The notes: generated by a model from the sequence alone, not told the origin. 64,000 nucleotides of DNA from Polaromonas sp. JS666 (GCF_900103405.1 NZ_FNHX01000002.1:190496-254495), one strand, 5' to 3'. Numbered from the stretch's first letter, positions 53,801 to 62,098 are shown. Translations and numbers: made by a program.

Positions 53801-54110
53801 AGCTGCGGATGCGGTCGGCATAGGGCGCTTCCTGCAGTGTGCGCTCCAGCTTGTCGGTGACCTGCTCGGCCACCTGCTGCGCCGTGGCGCCCGGCCAGTA
53901 GGTGCGCACCACCATGGCGCGGAAGGTGAAAGGCGGGTCCTCGTCCTGCCCAAGCTGGAAATAGGACGCGAAGCCCAGGATCATCAGCACCAGCAGCAGG
54001 TAGCGCGTGAGCGCCGGATGGTCCAGCGCCCATTTGGAAAGGTTGAAGCGGGTCGAGGGCGAAGCGAGTTCGCCGGCAGGGCTGTTGCCGTCGTGGTGGG
54101 CTTGCGTCAT
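50865..54110 (-). CDS. RND efflux pump of the two-component operon (no outer-membrane factor)
   Basis: 1081-residue inner-membrane antiporter of the HAE1/AcrB superfamily. The N-terminus has an unusual 25-residue cytoplasmic tail before LSKWALDHPALTRYLLLVLMILG. Proton-relay aspartates lie in LIIALGLLVDDAIIAVEMMV and the C-terminal TM cluster has GFVALLGVIALFGMIIRNSVILIDQIEQDRARG. Sequence style (WPGATAQQVAEQVTDKLER, FNDEFGDVYG) is that of the distinct branch including TriC-like and other non-MexB pumps; the exact group is uncertain. It follows its adaptor by 7 bp; any partner outer-membrane channel is encoded elsewhere, such as the OprM-like gene at 36407. Confidence 0.92.
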   Translation of the reverse strand: MTQAHHDGNSPAGELASPSTRFNLSKWALDHPALTRYLLLVLMILGFASYFQLGQDEDPPFTFRAMVVRTYWPGATAQQVAEQVTDKLERTLQEAPYADRIRSYSKPGESQIIFQIKDSSKPSEVANVWYSVRKKIGDMRGTLPGGIQGPFFNDEFGDVYGVIYALESDGFNYAELKTFADDVRQQLLRVPDVSKVELFGVQDEKVFIEISQKRLAQLGLDLNQVLAQLGQQNAVEAAGAVQTPLDVVQVRVAGQFEVIEQLRAMPIRGSSGGQLRLGDIAEIKRGYVDPPSVKVHHQGKEVIALGVSMAKGGDIIALGKSLTTLSARIDKTLPAGIKLVNVQNQPKAVSTSVNEFVRVLIEAVVIVLAVSFISLGFHKRPDNGSGPLPIWKRYYIDMRPGLVVGITIPLVLSLTFLAMWYYGIGLHKISLGSLIIALGLLVDDAIIAVEMMVRKMEEGYDKVRAATFAYEITAMPMLTGTLITATGFLPIGLAKSTTGEYTFAIFAVTVIALVLSWIVSVYFVPYLGTLLLKVPPHVQEVAAGKDSPHEMFDSPFYSNFRKTVDWCVEHRWLTIGATVLIFVLGIVGMGKVQQQFFPDSSRPEIMVDIWFPEGTSFAANEATAKRVEQRLMREEGVSSVSTWLGSGVPRFYLPLDQVFPQTNVSQMIVLPKDLKVRESLRIKLPALLATEFPEVRGRVKLLPNGPPVPYPVQFRVVGIDPLVLRERADEVKAVMRESGNTRGVNDNWNESVKVLRLEVDQAKARALGVTSQSIAQASRTILAGTPVGQFREGDKLIDIVLRQPLDERNAITDIGNAYLPTASGKSIPLTQIAKPVFTWEPGVMWRENRDYAITVQSDIVEGLQGATVTQELMPKLKALEAKWLEKGLQGYRIQVAGAVEESSKGSSSIVAGLPVALFIVLTLLMLQLHSFSRSILAFVTGFMGIAGVAGALLVLNRPFGFVALLGVIALFGMIIRNSVILIDQIEQDRARGVPTWNAIVEAAVRRLRPIVLTAAAAVLAMIPLSRSVFWGPMAVAIMGGLIVATVLTLLALPAMYAAWFRVKREDRLQGGAPTAEKPLPA

Positions 54111-54117
54111 GGCCGCC

Positions 54118-55278
54118 TCACTTCGCGCCGGAGGCAGCGGATGCGGGCGCCGCGGCGGCAGCCATGGCATTCGGGCTGGTCTGCGCCGGCGTGGCGCCTG
54201 CCAGGGCCACACTGGGCTGGTAGAAAGTGACTTTCTGGCCCGGCGACAGCACATGCACGCCGGCGCTCACGACCAGCATGCCGGCCTGCAGCCCCGAGGC
54301 CACGACCACGTCGTTGCCGTCGGCCGTGGCAACCTGGATGATTTGCGGCTTGACCGTCATGCTGGCCTTGTCGACCACCCACACGGCCGTGGACTTGCCT
54401 TCCTGGCGCAGCGCCGTGGTCGGCAGCTTGATCACGGGCACACCGACGGCGCTGCCCGATTCGGGCACCACATACACGGTGGCGCCCAGCGGCGGCGGCT
54501 CCTTGGCATCGATGGAGACCTTGACGGTATAGGTGCGCGTGACCGGGTCGCTGCTGGCGGCGACTTCGCGAACCTTGCCGGCCAGATCGGCGTTTTGCGA
54601 CCAGACACGTATCTTGACCGCCGAGCCGGCCTTGATGCCGGCCACCTTGTCTTCGGGCACCGAGAACACCACGTCGCGCACGCCGTCGGCCGCGATGCGC
54701 ACCACCGGCGTTCCCGCCGTCACAACCTGGCCCGGCTCGGCCTCGACGGCCGTCACCACACCCGACACATCGGCGACCAGCGCCGCGTAATTGGCCTGGT
54801 TGCCCTGCACGGCGAACTGCGATTGCGCCTGCTCGAGCTGCGCCTGCGCCGCCTTGAGGGTGGTCTCGCGGCGCTCCAGCTCAGCACCGCTGATGAAGTT
54901 CTGCTCCTTGAGCTCCTTGTAGCGCTTGAAGTCGGCGGCGGCCAGGTCGCGGTTGGTGGTGGCCGCGGCCACCTGGGCGCGGGCCGAATCGGCGGCCAGC
55001 CTGAAGTCCTGCGGGTCCAGTTGGGCCAGCACCTGCCCGGCCTTGACGCGCTGGCCGAGCTCGGCCTGGCGCTTGATGATCTTGCCGCCGACCCGGAAGC
55101 CCAGCCTGGACTCGACCTGGGCTTTGACTTCGCCCGCATATTCATGGCTGGACGAAAACGCGTTGGTCCCCACGGTGAGCACCTTCACGGCGCGAACCGG
55201 CTCTTCGGGTGGGGCGGGCTTGGAACAGGCGGCCAGCAATACAGCGGCGCCCACCACGGAGAAAACGGTTTTATTCAT
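54118..55278 (-). CDS. RND adaptor lipoprotein (membrane-fusion protein)
   Basis: 386-residue periplasmic adaptor. Lipobox LLAAC (Cys18). The two lipoyl halves are visible in GEVKAQVESRLGFRVGGKIIKRQAELGQRVKAGQVLAQL and VSGVVTAVEAEPGQVV, separated by a helical hairpin rich in Ala/Gln, then beta-barrel and membrane-proximal regions and an Ala/Pro/Ser-rich tail. The first gene of the pump operon. A 14-bp TetR-like palindrome lies 65 bp upstream (55343-55356) though no tetR gene is next to it. Confidence 0.91.
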   Translation of the reverse strand: MNKTVFSVVGAAVLLAACSKPAPPEEPVRAVKVLTVGTNAFSSSHEYAGEVKAQVESRLGFRVGGKIIKRQAELGQRVKAGQVLAQLDPQDFRLAADSARAQVAAATTNRDLAAADFKRYKELKEQNFISGAELERRETTLKAAQAQLEQAQSQFAVQGNQANYAALVADVSGVVTAVEAEPGQVVTAGTPVVRIAADGVRDVVFSVPEDKVAGIKAGSAVKIRVWSQNADLAGKVREVAASSDPVTRTYTVKVSIDAKEPPPLGATVYVVPESGSAVGVPVIKLPTTALRQEGKSTAVWVVDKASMTVKPQIIQVATADGNDVVVASGLQAGMLVVSAGVHVLSPGQKVTFYQPSVALAGATPAQTSPNAMAAAAAPASAASGAK

Positions 55279-55342
55279 GGTCGGATTGGTGTGAAAACTC
55301 GGACGGCATGCAGCCAGAAGAAGCTTGGAAAACTCACTACTG

Positions 55343-55356
55343 ACTGACCGGTTAGT
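55343..55356. promoter_or_regulatory. Orphan palindrome upstream of the second RND operon
   Basis: ACTGACC/GGTTAGT, one mismatch pair in 14 bp, is the type of site TetR repressors of efflux operons bind. It lies 65 bp upstream of the adaptor start; its divergent neighbour is hpnC, not a regulator. Confidence 0.5.
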
Positions 55357-55400
55357 AATCTAGGGTAAATGCTGAGGCTTGTCAAGCGACAATCGCCCGC

Positions 55401-56264
55401 ATGACCCCAGGCCTCCAACAGCCCAGCGCCCCGGTTCCCCTTCAGGGGGTGTCGCACTATGAAAACTTCCCCGTCGCCTCGCTGCTGTGCCCGCCGCGGT
55501 TGCGCCCGCCCATCGCGGCGATTTACTGGTTCGCCCGCACGGCCGATGACATCGCCGATGAGGGCGAGGCCACGCCGCAGGCCCGGCTGGACGAGCTGGC
55601 CGCCTACCGCGCCGACCTGATGGCGACCGCGGCAGGTTTGCCGCCGTCCCCGCGCTGGGTGCCGGTCTTCGCGCAATTGAGTCCACAGCTGGCCCGGTTC
55701 GAACTGCCCGTCAACCTGCTGGCCGACCTGCTGAGCGCCTTTGAGCAGGACGCGGTCAAGCAGCGTTATGCCGACGAGGCCGAGTTGCTGGACTACTGCA
55801 AGCGTTCGGCCAACCCCGTGGGCCGGCTGCTGCTGCACCTCTACGGCATCCAGGACGCCGCTTCGCTGCACATGAGCGACGACATCTGCACCGCCCTGCA
55901 GTTGATCAATTTCTGGCAAGACCTGGGCGTGGACATCCCGCGCGGGCGCATCTACCTGCCGGCCGACGCCTGGGCTCGCCACGGCGTCGATGAAGCGCAA
56001 TTGCTGGCGCTGCAAGCCAACCCGGCCACCCTCGCGCTGATCGCGGCCCATGTGCGCGCCGCCCGCGCCATGATGCTCAGGGGCGCACCCCTGTGCAAAA
56101 TAATTCCCGGGCGCGGCGGCTGGGAGCTGCGCCTGGTGGTGCAGGGCGGCCTGCGCATCCTGGACAAGATAGAAGCGCAAGGCTTTAACACCTTGCAGCG
56201 GCGCCCCAAGCTCAAGCCCTGGGACTTGCTGCTGATGGGCTGGCGCGCCTTGCGGATGCGCTGA
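55401..56264 (+). CDS. hpnC: HpnC, hydroxysqualene synthase
   Basis: 287-residue trans-isoprenyl-diphosphate-synthase-fold enzyme that in the HpnCDE route converts presqualene diphosphate to hydroxysqualene. The Asp-rich substrate motifs are visible as FARTADDIADEG (about residues 45-56) and INFWQDLGVDIPRGRIYLP. The ATG at 55401 has no Shine-Dalgarno sequence but GACAAT lies 7 bp upstream, suggesting a very short or absent leader. First of three consecutive squalene genes; divergent from the RND adaptor. Confidence 0.93.
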   Translation: MTPGLQQPSAPVPLQGVSHYENFPVASLLCPPRLRPPIAAIYWFARTADDIADEGEATPQARLDELAAYRADLMATAAGLPPSPRWVPVFAQLSPQLARFELPVNLLADLLSAFEQDAVKQRYADEAELLDYCKRSANPVGRLLLHLYGIQDAASLHMSDDICTALQLINFWQDLGVDIPRGRIYLPADAWARHGVDEAQLLALQANPATLALIAAHVRAARAMMLRGAPLCKIIPGRGGWELRLVVQGGLRILDKIEAQGFNTLQRRPKLKPWDLLLMGWRALRMR

Positions 56265-56307
56265 TCCGGCCCCATGAAGACGCGGCATCCCATGTGACAA
56301 TCGCCGC

Positions 56308-57150
56308 ATGACGCCTGAGCAGTATGTCCAGCAAAAAGCCGCCGCATCCGGCAGCAGTTTTTATTACGCCTTCCTGTTTTTACCCAAAGAGCGGCGCGCC
56401 GCCATCACGGCTTTTTATGCCTTTTGCCGCGAGATCGACGACGTGGTCGACGAGGTCACCGACCCCGGCGTGGCCCGCACCAAGCTGGCCTGGTGGCAAA
56501 CCGAGGTCCTGAAATCCTATGCCGGCGAGCCGACGCACCCGGTCATGAAAGCACTGATGCCGCTGGCCGCCACCTACCGCATAGAGGCGCGCCACTTGCA
56601 GGCCGTGATCGACGGCTGCCAGATGGACCTGGAGCAAAACCGCTACCTCGACTACCCCGGCCTCAAGCAGTATTGCCACCTGGTGGCAGGCATCGTGGGC
56701 GAAGTGGCCGCGCGGATTTTCGGCCAGGCCGACGAGGCCACCACCGCCTACGCACACAAGCTGGGCCTGGCTTTCCAGCTCACCAACATCATCCGCGACG
56801 TGGGCGAGGACGCGATGCGCGGGCGCATCTACCTGCCCGTCAACGAGCTGCAGCAGTTCGACGTGAAAGCGCACGAGATCCTGAAGCGCCAGTACTCCGA
56901 CCGCTTTACCGCGCTCATGAAATTCCAGACCGAGCGCGCCCTGGCGCTTTACGACGAAGCGCTGGCCATGCTGCCCGAAACCGACCGCCGCGCGCAAAAG
57001 CCCGGCCTCATGATGGCCAGCATCTACCGCACCTTGCTGCGCGAGATCGCCGCCGACGGCTACCAGGTGCTGCACCAGCGCGTGAGCCTCACGCCGCTGC
57101 GCAAGTTCTGGCTGGCCTGGAAAACGCAGGCCTTCGGGCGAGTTGTCTGA
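56308..57150 (+). CDS. hpnD: HpnD, presqualene diphosphate synthase
   Basis: 280-residue relative of HpnC that condenses two farnesyl diphosphates to presqualene diphosphate. Motifs include FYAFCREIDDVVDEV (first Asp-rich region), TNIIRDVGEDAMRGRIYLPVNEL (second) and YRIEARHLQAVIDGCQMDLEQNRY. The ATG at 56308 has no Shine-Dalgarno sequence; TGTGACAAT, an extended -10 look-alike, ends 6 bp upstream. It lies 43 bp after hpnC and 2 bp before hpnE. Confidence 0.93.
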   Translation: MTPEQYVQQKAAASGSSFYYAFLFLPKERRAAITAFYAFCREIDDVVDEVTDPGVARTKLAWWQTEVLKSYAGEPTHPVMKALMPLAATYRIEARHLQAVIDGCQMDLEQNRYLDYPGLKQYCHLVAGIVGEVAARIFGQADEATTAYAHKLGLAFQLTNIIRDVGEDAMRGRIYLPVNELQQFDVKAHEILKRQYSDRFTALMKFQTERALALYDEALAMLPETDRRAQKPGLMMASIYRTLLREIAADGYQVLHQRVSLTPLRKFWLAWKTQAFGRVV

Positions 57151-57152
57151 TC

Positions 57153-58433
57153 ATGAGAGTCGCCGTCATAGGCGCGGGCTGGGCCGGCTGCGCCGCTGCC
57201 GTCGAAGCCACGCGCCTGGGCTACCAGGCCACGCTGTTTGAAACCACCCGCGTCGCCGGCGGACGCGCGCGCCGCGTGGGCGGCACCCTGCAGGGCGAGC
57301 CGGTGGTGCTGGACAACGGCCAGCACATCCTCATAGGTGCTTACGCCGAAACGCTGCGCCTGATGAAAGACCTGGGTGTGGACACCGAGGCCACGCTGCT
57401 GAGGATGCCGCTGACATTGCAGTTTCCCGATGGCGGCGGCCTGAAGCTGCCGCAGCTGCCGGCGCCGCTGGACGCGCTGGCCGGCATCCTGCTGGCGCGC
57501 GACTGGCCGCTGGGCGACAAGTTTTCCATGCTCAAGCTCGCGGTGGGCTGGCAGCTCAAGAAATTCCAGTGCGCGCCGGGCGAGTCGGTGGCCGACCTGT
57601 GCCGGGGCCTGGCGCCCGGCGCCATGGCCGCACTGATCGAACCGCTGTGCGTCTCGGCGCTCAACACGCCCGCCGAACGCGCCAGCGGCCAGGTGTTCCT
57701 GCGCGTGATGCATGACGCGCTTTTTTCGGAAACCGGCGGCTCCAACCTGCTGCTGCCGCGCACCGACCTCAGCACCCTGCTGCCCGATGCGGCGCTGTCC
57801 TGGCTGGCCGCGCAGGGCAATGCGCCGCAGCTGGGCGCGCGCGTGCAGGCCATCGCGCCTCTCGGCTCGGGCTGGGTCGTGAGCACCGATACCAGCGCGG
57901 CCTTCGACTGTGTGGTGCTGGCCTGCCCGCCGCAAGAGGCCGCACGCCTGGTGGAAGGCAGCGGCGTGGCTGCGGCGGACTGGCTGGCGCGCGCGCAGGG
58001 CTTGCAACACGAGGCCCTGACGACCGTCTATGCCTGGTCTTCGGGCGCGCGCCTGCCGCTTCCCATGCTGGCCTTGCCATCCAACGCGGCGGAGCCGGCC
58101 CAGTTCGTGTTTGACCGCGGGCAGCTGGGCGGCCCGGCCGGCCTGCTGGCCTTTGTGATCAGCGCCAGCAGCGGCGACAGCGCCACGCTGACCGCACAGG
58201 TGCTGGCGCAGGCGAAATCCCAACTCTGGCACCTGGGGCTGGGCGCCATGCAGGCTGTGCAGACCATTGTGGAAAAGCGCGCCACCTTTGCCTGCACGCC
58301 CGGCCTGTTGCGCCCCGGCGCCGAGGTCGCGCCCGGCCTGTATGCCTGCGGCGACTACATCGCCGGGCCCTACCCCGCCACGCTGGAAGGCGCGGTGCGC
58401 TCAGGGCTGGAGGCAGCCCGGCATCTTCATTAA
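57153..58433 (+). CDS. hpnE: HpnE, hydroxysqualene dehydroxylase
   Basis: 426-residue FAD-dependent oxidoreductase producing squalene from hydroxysqualene. The N-terminal dinucleotide-binding fold is VAVIGAGWAGCAAAVEATRLGYQATLFE; further amine-oxidase-family motifs are ALNTPAERAS and the C-terminal GLYACGDYIAGPYPATLEGAVRSGLEAA. It starts 2 bp after the hpnD stop; a longer frame starting inside hpnD is a shadow. Squalene-hopene cyclase (hpnF/shc) is not within the window. Confidence 0.94.
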   Translation: MRVAVIGAGWAGCAAAVEATRLGYQATLFETTRVAGGRARRVGGTLQGEPVVLDNGQHILIGAYAETLRLMKDLGVDTEATLLRMPLTLQFPDGGGLKLPQLPAPLDALAGILLARDWPLGDKFSMLKLAVGWQLKKFQCAPGESVADLCRGLAPGAMAALIEPLCVSALNTPAERASGQVFLRVMHDALFSETGGSNLLLPRTDLSTLLPDAALSWLAAQGNAPQLGARVQAIAPLGSGWVVSTDTSAAFDCVVLACPPQEAARLVEGSGVAAADWLARAQGLQHEALTTVYAWSSGARLPLPMLALPSNAAEPAQFVFDRGQLGGPAGLLAFVISASSGDSATLTAQVLAQAKSQLWHLGLGAMQAVQTIVEKRATFACTPGLLRPGAEVAPGLYACGDYIAGPYPATLEGAVRSGLEAARHLH

Positions 58434-58453
58434 GCGCCCTCAGGCGCTTTTGG
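58432..58453. terminator. Hairpin between convergent hpnE and GST genes
   Basis: AAGCGCC-CTCA-GGCGCTT (58432-58449) followed by TTTT on the plus strand. It overlaps the stops of both converging genes and may serve both. Confidence 0.6.
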
Positions 58454-59072
58454 CCAGCAAACGCACCGTGCGGTAAGCCGGCCGCGACAGGCAGCGCTGC
58501 AGCCACTCATCCACCCGCGGGCATTTCTCCATCAGCCCGGCCGCGCCCTGCACCCAGGCCAGCACCGAGGCCACGCAGATGTCGGCCGCGGTGAAACGCT
58601 CGCCGGCCAGGTAAGGCCTGGCCTGCAGGTGCTGATCGAGCACGCGCAGCGGTGTCAGCAGGTGGCGCTCGGCATCGTCGGCCAACTGGGGCTTGCGGCG
58701 GTCGGCCGGCATCAGGATGCGGTGCATCAAAAACGCCAGCGCGTCTTTTTCGCACTCGGTAACCACCCAGAAGCTCCAGCGCAAAATCTCGGCCTGCTCG
58801 GCATGGTCCTGCGCGGCCAGCAGCGGCACCCCGGGCGCCTTGAAACGCTCGGCCAGGTAGAGCACGCAGGCCAGGGACTCCCAGACCAGCACGCCGTCAT
58901 CGTCCACCACGGGAATGCGGCCGTTCGGGTTGATGGCCAGGAACTCCGGCGTGCGCGTGGCGCCACCCGTGAAGGGCAGCGGGATGTGTTCATGGGCCAG
59001 GCCCATCTCGTGGACCAGCCACAGCGGGCGCGCCGCGCGCGAGGCCGCCGTTCCATAAATCTTGAGCGTCAT
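58440..59072 (-). CDS. Glutathione S-transferase family protein
   Basis: 210-residue cytosolic GST-fold protein. The N-terminal thioredoxin-like half (about 1-78) has IYGTAASRAARPLWLVHEMG and NPNGRIPVVDDDGVLVWESLACVLYLAERF, the glutathione-binding cis-Pro and Glu-Ser region. The C-terminal helical half (about 90-205) ends with WLQRCLSRPAYRTVRLLAKS. The active-site Ser/Cys is not certain; Ser11 of TAASRAARP is a candidate. Substrate unknown; it follows the HAD gene on the same strand by 40 bp. Confidence 0.85.
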   Translation of the reverse strand: MTLKIYGTAASRAARPLWLVHEMGLAHEHIPLPFTGGATRTPEFLAINPNGRIPVVDDDGVLVWESLACVLYLAERFKAPGVPLLAAQDHAEQAEILRWSFWVVTECEKDALAFLMHRILMPADRRKPQLADDAERHLLTPLRVLDQHLQARPYLAGERFTAADICVASVLAWVQGAAGLMEKCPRVDEWLQRCLSRPAYRTVRLLAKSA

Positions 59073-59112
59073 GCAAGCTCCTTCGGAAAAAGCCCTGAGG
59101 CACCGACCGGTA

Positions 59113-59808
59113 TCAGCGCGGGAACAGGTCGCACAACTCGGTCAGCGTGGCCACCGTCTCGTGCGGCACCGCCGGGTGCGCCCACAACTGGTCGGATCGG
59201 TTGACCCACACCGTCTGCATGCCGCAATTGAGCGCGCCCAGCACGTCCAGCGTGGCATCGTCGCCCACATGCAGCACCTCTCCCGGCAGAACCTCCACCG
59301 CCCCGGCGGCGGCATGGAAGATGCGCGGGTCGGGTTTGCCCACGCCGAACTGCTGGGCGCTGATGCTGGCCTTGAAATAGCCGTCAATGCCTATGCGCTT
59401 GATGTCGGCATTGCCGTTGGACACCGCCACCAGCGGGTACCGGTCTGACAGGAACTCGAGCGCCAGCACCGCGTCCTCGAACAGCGTGACCTTGTTGCGC
59501 TCGTCAAAAAAAACATCGAAGGCGGGCTCGGCCAGCAGGGGGTCCTCGCGCGAGCGGTACAGCGCCAGCCGTATCGCCTCGCGGCGTATGGCGCTGAGGT
59601 TGTACTTGAGCTCGGGACGCGAGCGCGTGACATGCTCGCGGATTTCGTGCCGCGCGGCGGGGTTGGAAAACAGCGCCGCGGTCATGGGGGCATGCTGGCT
59701 GAGCCAGTCGTCCAGTGCTTTCTCGGCTCTTTCGATGGCCGGCCAGATGGGCCACAGCGTGTCATCGAGGTCTAGCGTGATGGCTTTGATGGTGGTCAGG
59801 TCGAGCAT
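59113..59808 (-). CDS. HAD-family phosphatase (HAD-IA, YjjG-like)
   Basis: 231-residue cytoplasmic phosphohydrolase. Motif I is TLDLDDTLW with nucleophile Asp13 and acid/base Asp15, motif II is VAVSNGNAD, motif III uses the lysine in GVGKPDPRIF and motif IV is HVGDDATLD. The helical cap sits between motifs I and II (about 18-95). Substrate could be a nucleotide or small phosphoester; not determined by context. Divergent from hemH with only 33 bp between starts. Confidence 0.88.
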   Translation of the reverse strand: MLDLTTIKAITLDLDDTLWPIWPAIERAEKALDDWLSQHAPMTAALFSNPAARHEIREHVTRSRPELKYNLSAIRREAIRLALYRSREDPLLAEPAFDVFFDERNKVTLFEDAVLALEFLSDRYPLVAVSNGNADIKRIGIDGYFKASISAQQFGVGKPDPRIFHAAAGAVEVLPGEVLHVGDDATLDVLGALNCGMQTVWVNRSDQLWAHPAVPHETVATLTELCDLFPR

Positions 59809-59841
59809 AGGAAAAGACTAAGGGATAGGCGAGAATAACCC

Positions 59842-60963
59842 ATGTTTTTTCGCCCCCGCTTCGCTCCTGAACCGCCCTTCTCCCACGGCGCGCCGCCCGT
59901 CGGCCCGGCAGCCTCCTCCGCCACCGCCGTGCTGCTGTGCAACCTGGGAACCCCTGACGAAGCCACGGCGCCGGCGCTGCGCCGCTACCTGGCCGAATTT
60001 TTGGGCGACCCGCGCGTGGTCGAAATCCCCAAGCCGCTATGGTGGCTGATTCTGCACGGCATCATCCTGCGCGTGCGGCCCAAAAAATCGGCCGCCAAAT
60101 ACGCCAGCATCTGGATGAAGGAGGGTTCGCCGCTGCGGGTCTGGACGCAGAAGCAGGCCACCATGCTGCGCGGCTACCTGGCGGTGCGCGGCCACCCTGT
60201 TGAGGTGCGCTACGCCATGCGCTACGGCAGCCCGTCCATCGCCTCGCAGCTGAGCCAGCTCAAGGCCGATGGCGTGGAACGCGTGCTCATACTGCCCGCC
60301 TACCCGCAGTACAGCGGCACCACCACCGCCAGCGTGTTTGACGCGGTCTACCAGTGGGCGGCGCGCATACGCCGCATCCCCGAGCTCCGCTTCGTCAATC
60401 ACTACCACGACCACGAGGGCTACATCAAGGCCCTGGCCGCCCGCGTGCGCGAGCATTGGCGCACCGAGGGCCGCGCCGAACAGCTGGTCATGAGTTTTCA
60501 CGGCGTGCCCGAACGCACGCTCACGCTGGGCGACAGCTACCACTGCGAATGCCACAAGACCGCGCGCCTGCTGGCCGCGCAACTGGGCCTGGAGCCCGCG
60601 CAGTACAAGGTCACCTTCCAGTCGCGCTTCGGCAAGGCCAAATGGCTTGAGCCCTATACCGAGCCCACCCTGGTGGCCATGGCCCGAGCCGGCGTCAAGC
60701 GGGTCGATTTGATCTGCCCGGGTTTTACCGGCGACTGCCTGGAGACACTGGAAGAGATCAACATGGAGGCGCGCGAGGCTTTCCTGCGCGCGGGCGGCAA
60801 GGAGTTCGGCTACATCCCCTGCCTCAACGACAGCCACGAATGGATCGCGGGGCTGGCTGAGATCACGCAGCAGCACCTGGCGGGCTGGCCGGTGCAACAG
60901 GCCGATGCGGCGGCGCTGGTGGCCTCGCGTGAGCGGGCGCTGGCCCTGGGTGCGAAGAAATAG
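59842..60963 (+). CDS. hemH: Ferrochelatase
   Basis: Inserts Fe2+ into protoporphyrin IX, the last step of haem synthesis. 373 residues, at the usual bacterial length plus a 30-residue N-terminal extension. The metal-site residues are His220 ([10 protein letters not shown]) and Glu301 ([12 protein letters not shown]), 81 residues apart as in the B. subtilis enzyme. [39 protein letters not shown] is the standard start of the fold. GAGAAT 6 bp before the ATG and no Shine-Dalgarno sequence suggest a very short leader. It would supply haem for the cytochrome encoded at 14096. Confidence 0.95.
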   Translation: MFFRPRFAPEPPFSHGAPPVGPAASSATAVLLCNLGTPDEATAPALRRYLAEFLGDPRVVEIPKPLWWLILHGIILRVRPKKSAAKYASIWMKEGSPLRVWTQKQATMLRGYLAVRGHPVEVRYAMRYGSPSIASQLSQLKADGVERVLILPAYPQYSGTTTASVFDAVYQWAARIRRIPELRFVNHYHDHEGYIKALAARVREHWRTEGRAEQLVMSFHGVPERTLTLGDSYHCECHKTARLLAAQLGLEPAQYKVTFQSRFGKAKWLEPYTEPTLVAMARAGVKRVDLICPGFTGDCLETLEEINMEAREAFLRAGGKEFGYIPCLNDSHEWIAGLAEITQQHLAGWPVQQADAAALVASRERALALGAKK

Positions 60964-60969
60964 GCCGGT

Positions 60970-60990
60970 GCTCAAGCTTTCAGCTTGAGC
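60970..60990 (-). terminator. Hairpin at the convergent end of hemH and the Bug gene
   Basis: A perfect 9-bp stem GCTCAAGCT/AGCTTGAGC (60970-60978 and 60982-60990, loop TTC) spans the last codons of the Bug gene. No T tract; termination role is tentative. Confidence 0.4.
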
Positions 60991-61949
60991 AGCTGCACCA
61001 TCAGCTGCGTGGTCTTCACATCGAAGTCGATAAAGCTGCCGAGGTCCGGCCCCGACATCCAGGACTGCTCCCAATAGCTTTCCTTGAGCGTCTTCTTCCA
61101 GAGCTCATAGGCCAGTGAAGCCTTCACGCCCTCCACCATCTCGGCCTGGCGCGCGGCCGGCACGCCGGCGCCGGTGAACACAGCGCGCCAGTTGGTGAGA
61201 TCCACGTCCAGGCCCTGCTCGCGCACCGACTTGACGCCGTAAGCGGCTTTTTTGGAAGAGACACCGAGGGCGCGCAGCTTGCCGCCGGCCAGCTCCGCCC
61301 TGAAGGTGCCATAGCTCGAAACGCCGGCCGCCGCCTTGCCGCCCATCACCGCATCGACCAGCTCGAAGTTGCGCGCGAACGGCAGGTAAACCGCGTCTTC
61401 CGGCTTGGCGCCGGCGGCCTTGGCCAAGAGACCCGCAAACACATGATCGGCGCCGCCAACCGCGCCTATGGCCATGGGCGTCTGTTTGGCATTGCTGCGC
61501 AGGCGCTCCACCAGCTCGTTGATGGTCTTGAGCGGCGATGCGGCCGCCACCACGACCACCGGGTAGTCGCTGGTCAGGCGCGCAATCGGCTTGACCTTGC
61601 TGAGGTCCACGGCCGGCTTTTGCAATGCCAGCGCGCCAACGAGGTTGCTGTCGCCCATGAACAAGGCGTTGGGGTCGGCGCCGTACTTCTGCACATACCA
61701 GGCCAGGCCCGCGGTGCCGCTGCCGCCTTCCTTGTTCTCGTATTCGATCTCGTCGCTCAGGCCCTGGCCCACCAGCGCATCACCGAGGGCTCGGCCGGCT
61801 TCGTCGAGCGCGGTGCGGGACATGGCGGGAATGACGATGCGCAGCTTGGGCGCCAGCTTGCCCTTGGGTGCGGACTGGGCCCAAAGCGGTGCGGCCATTC
61901 CGAGGCCGGCGAGTGCACCCAGAACCGAGCGTCGTTGGATGGTCAGCAT
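60972..61949 (-). CDS. Bug/TctC-type periplasmic receptor, second of the tct-like cluster
   Basis: 325-residue extracytoplasmic receptor with a twin-arginine-like signal (QRRSVLGALAGLG, cleavage near LWAQ). The body is close to the adjacent receptor at 62099 (ALQKPAVDLSKVKPIARLTSDYPVVVVAA; same DEIEYENK context and LLKLKA end), so the two arose by tandem duplication. ATG at 61949 follows GGAGG; a 15-codon extension is less likely. It is downstream of TctA and the other receptor on the same strand. Ligand unknown; differences between the pair suggest separate ligands. Confidence 0.89.
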   Translation of the reverse strand: MLTIQRRSVLGALAGLGMAAPLWAQSAPKGKLAPKLRIVIPAMSRTALDEAGRALGDALVGQGLSDEIEYENKEGGSGTAGLAWYVQKYGADPNALFMGDSNLVGALALQKPAVDLSKVKPIARLTSDYPVVVVAAASPLKTINELVERLRSNAKQTPMAIGAVGGADHVFAGLLAKAAGAKPEDAVYLPFARNFELVDAVMGGKAAAGVSSYGTFRAELAGGKLRALGVSSKKAAYGVKSVREQGLDVDLTNWRAVFTGAGVPAARQAEMVEGVKASLAYELWKKTLKESYWEQSWMSGPDLGSFIDFDVKTTQLMVQLLKLKA

Positions 61950-62098
61950 GTCTTTTTCCTCCCAAGGCCATGGTAGATGGAGTTTCCATGGCAATGGCTA
62001 GGTGTTTGATCCAGTGCCCGGACCCTTGCACCGGAGCACTTTTCATGCCACACGCAGAGGCACAGGCACCCGGGCATGCACCCGGGGCGCGTGCGGGC

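Noticed and set aside
51324..54230. Plus-strand open frame of 968 codons
   Set aside because: Antisense shadow of the second RND pump; low-complexity composition and no family motifs.
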